Below are positions 63,074-64,000 of a stretch of 64,000 nucleotides of DNA, one piece after another (within the stretch, counting starts at the first letter, position 1; the number at the start of each line of letters is the position of its first letter). This DNA comes from Microterricola gilva (GTDB lineage Bacteria > Actinomycetota > Actinomycetes > Actinomycetales > Microbacteriaceae), in assembly GCF_004217495.1 (NCBI RefSeq), contig NZ_SHLC01000001.1, positions 3,472,001 to 3,536,000 on the forward strand. Reading direction: 5' to 3'. Position numbers and translations under genes: made by a program. The notes below the pieces were generated by a model that did not search any database, was not told the DNA's origin, and saw nothing but the letters and a program-made list of their open reading frames with translations.

Positions 63074-63087
63074 TTTCACGTGAAACC
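63072..63087. other. parS: parS site (ParB binding)
   Basis: AGTTTCACGTGAAACC contains the perfect 14-bp palindrome GTTTCACGTGAAAC; the bacterial consensus is TGTTTCACGTGAAACA. It sits exactly between the jag stop, which it overlaps, and the rsmG start. The adjacent parA gene makes a functional parS site near oriC very likely. Confidence 0.93.
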
Positions 63088-63717
63088 ATGACTGACACCC
63101 TTGAGTCGGAACCACTCGTTGCCGCCGAAGTCTTCGGCGAGCAGCTGACGCAGGCGCGGGCATTCACCACAAACCTCGCGACGCACGGTGAGGAGCTCGG
63201 CCTGATCGGGCCGCTCGAGCTTCCCCGTCTGTGGACCAGACACATCCTGAACTGCGCGATTGTCGCGCCACTGCTGCGCCCTGGCCTCGTCGGCGACGTC
63301 GGCAGTGGTGCTGGCCTCCCCGGTCTCGTGCTCGCCATCGCCCGACCAGACGTGAATTTCGTCCTGATTGAGCCGATGGAGCGCCGCGTCGCGTGGTTGA
63401 ACGACCAGGTGAAGGAACTCGGACTGGCCAATGTCGAGGTTCTGCGCGCTCGCGCCGAGGAGACCAAGCGCGAGGGCACGTTCGATCAGGTGACGGCCAG
63501 GGCCGTCAGCGCGCTGCGCACCCTGATCCCGCTCACCGCTCCCCTGCTCCGTTCCGGCGGTGAGCTCGTGCTGATGAAGGGCGCAGGCGCCCCTGGCGAG
63601 ATCACGGCGGCCGAGAAGGCGATCCGCAAGTACAAATTGCGCGATGTCGAGGTTCTTGTGCTCGGCGAAGGCATTCTGAGCGAAGAAACCCGCGTCATCC
63701 GGGCTACAGTGGGTTAG
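63088..63717 (+). CDS. rsmG: 16S rRNA (guanine-527 N7)-methyltransferase RsmG
   Basis: A 209-aa SAM-dependent methyltransferase. The SAM motif is VGDVGSGAGLPGLVLAIARP, followed by FVLIEPMERRVAWLNDQVKE and RARAEETKREGTFDQVTARA. Loss of the enzyme gives low-level streptomycin resistance in other bacteria. The ATG begins one base after the parS palindrome, so ParB binding could affect its translation start region. It belongs to the jag-rsmG-parA row, with a 116-bp gap before parA. Confidence 0.95.
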   Translation: MTDTLESEPLVAAEVFGEQLTQARAFTTNLATHGEELGLIGPLELPRLWTRHILNCAIVAPLLRPGLVGDVGSGAGLPGLVLAIARPDVNFVLIEPMERRVAWLNDQVKELGLANVEVLRARAEETKREGTFDQVTARAVSALRTLIPLTAPLLRSGGELVLMKGAGAPGEITAAEKAIRKYKLRDVEVLVLGEGILSEETRVIRATVG

Positions 63718-63833
63718 TCGACTCCTCTCGTCGCCGGTTGCTGCGTACGACGCATGCTGTGCTCGTTCGTTCGGTTCCGGCACCGCGGTGTCGGCGCTCT
63801 CGTGAGACGACCGACACAGGGAATGGATTGCAG

Positions 63834-64000
63834 ATGGCGAATGCCGCGAGCCGTGGATGGTTCCACAAGAAGGGGCGCGATGAGTCCGCCCCGCCCGCCG
63901 CAGATGCAGTCGACACCCTGAGATCGTCCGACGACCACTCCCCCGTCGTCTCCCTGGCCGCATTTGATGCGATTGTCGGCGCACGACTCGGCGCCGAGTC
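63834..64000 (+). CDS. parA: ParA chromosome-partitioning ATPase, N-terminal part
   Basis: The first 55 codons, MANAASRGWFHKKGRDESAP and on, run off the right edge before the Walker A motif. They form a hydrophilic leader like those of actinobacterial ParA. AGGGAATGG lies before the ATG. The assignment rests on position after rsmG and beside parS rather than on a domain, which is not in the window. ParA with ParB would move oriC regions after replication. Confidence 0.7.
   Translation, partial: MANAASRGWFHKKGRDESAPPAADAVDTLRSSDDHSPVVSLAAFDAIVGARLGAE

Overview
The window is a 64 kb piece of a high-GC Gram-positive chromosome around the replication origin. Gene content and order point to an actinobacterium, most likely family Microbacteriaceae. 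The order is parA - rsmG - jag - yidC - yidD - rnpA - rpmH - (dnaA) - oriC - (dnaN) - gnd - recF - dciA - gyrB - gyrA - DUF3566 - tRNA-Ile/Ala, then ppiA, a rhomboid protease, crgA, a class E sortase, pabA and the pknB cluster. The family assignment is inference from gene families and arrangement; no 16S rRNA gene is present.

Layout. (1) 0-7 kb: heme synthesis (hemQ partial, hemY, hemE, divergent hemA) with three small envelope-protein genes between hemQ and hemY. (2) 7-14 kb: glycyl-tRNA synthetase, a lipoprotein deacetylase, NUDIX, a Pr6Pr-type membrane protein, a beta-lactamase-fold protein lacking the nucleophilic serine, and an M13 peptidase. (3) 14-18 kb: yccF and two tandem FAD oxidoreductases; the unit was duplicated and left a 117-bp remnant of yccF between the copies. 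(4) 18-34.5 kb: accessory genes, mostly transporters and redox enzymes beside their own regulators (ABC exporter, MATE pump, SodA, SoxR/flavin reductase, LacI/MFS, NucS, TetR/DUF1304, MarR/quinone reductase). Several regulator operators can be read directly. (5) 34.6-44 kb: tRNA-Leu and the fhaA-fhaB-pstP-rodA-pbpA-pknA-pknB cluster for growth and cell-wall control. (6) 44-49 kb: pabA, a 52-aa membrane protein, sortase E, crgA, rhomboid and cyclophilin. (7) 49-64 kb: gyrase, recombination and replication initiation genes, oriC, and the start of the parA region with a parS site.

How the parts work together. The right-hand third is the origin module: DnaA, the clamp, gyrase, RecF, DciA, oriC and ParA/parS. 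The kinase cluster and crgA couple growth signals to wall synthesis and division. The middle is a set of small stress and efflux modules.

Most interesting signals. (a) A DnaA-box cluster at about 46.03-46.13 kb lies between two convergent genes, some 12 kb from oriC. (b) A SoxR box sits in a 19-bp promoter spacer facing a flavin reductase gene. (c) Thirteen genes have a -10 hexamer (mostly TANNNT) 6-7 nt before the start codon, suggesting leaderless mRNAs; in the MATE gene that position is AUC. (d) There are families of dispersed hairpin repeats and a frequent heptamer GGATGCC. No CRISPR array, prophage, insertion sequence or obvious biosynthetic or defence island was seen.
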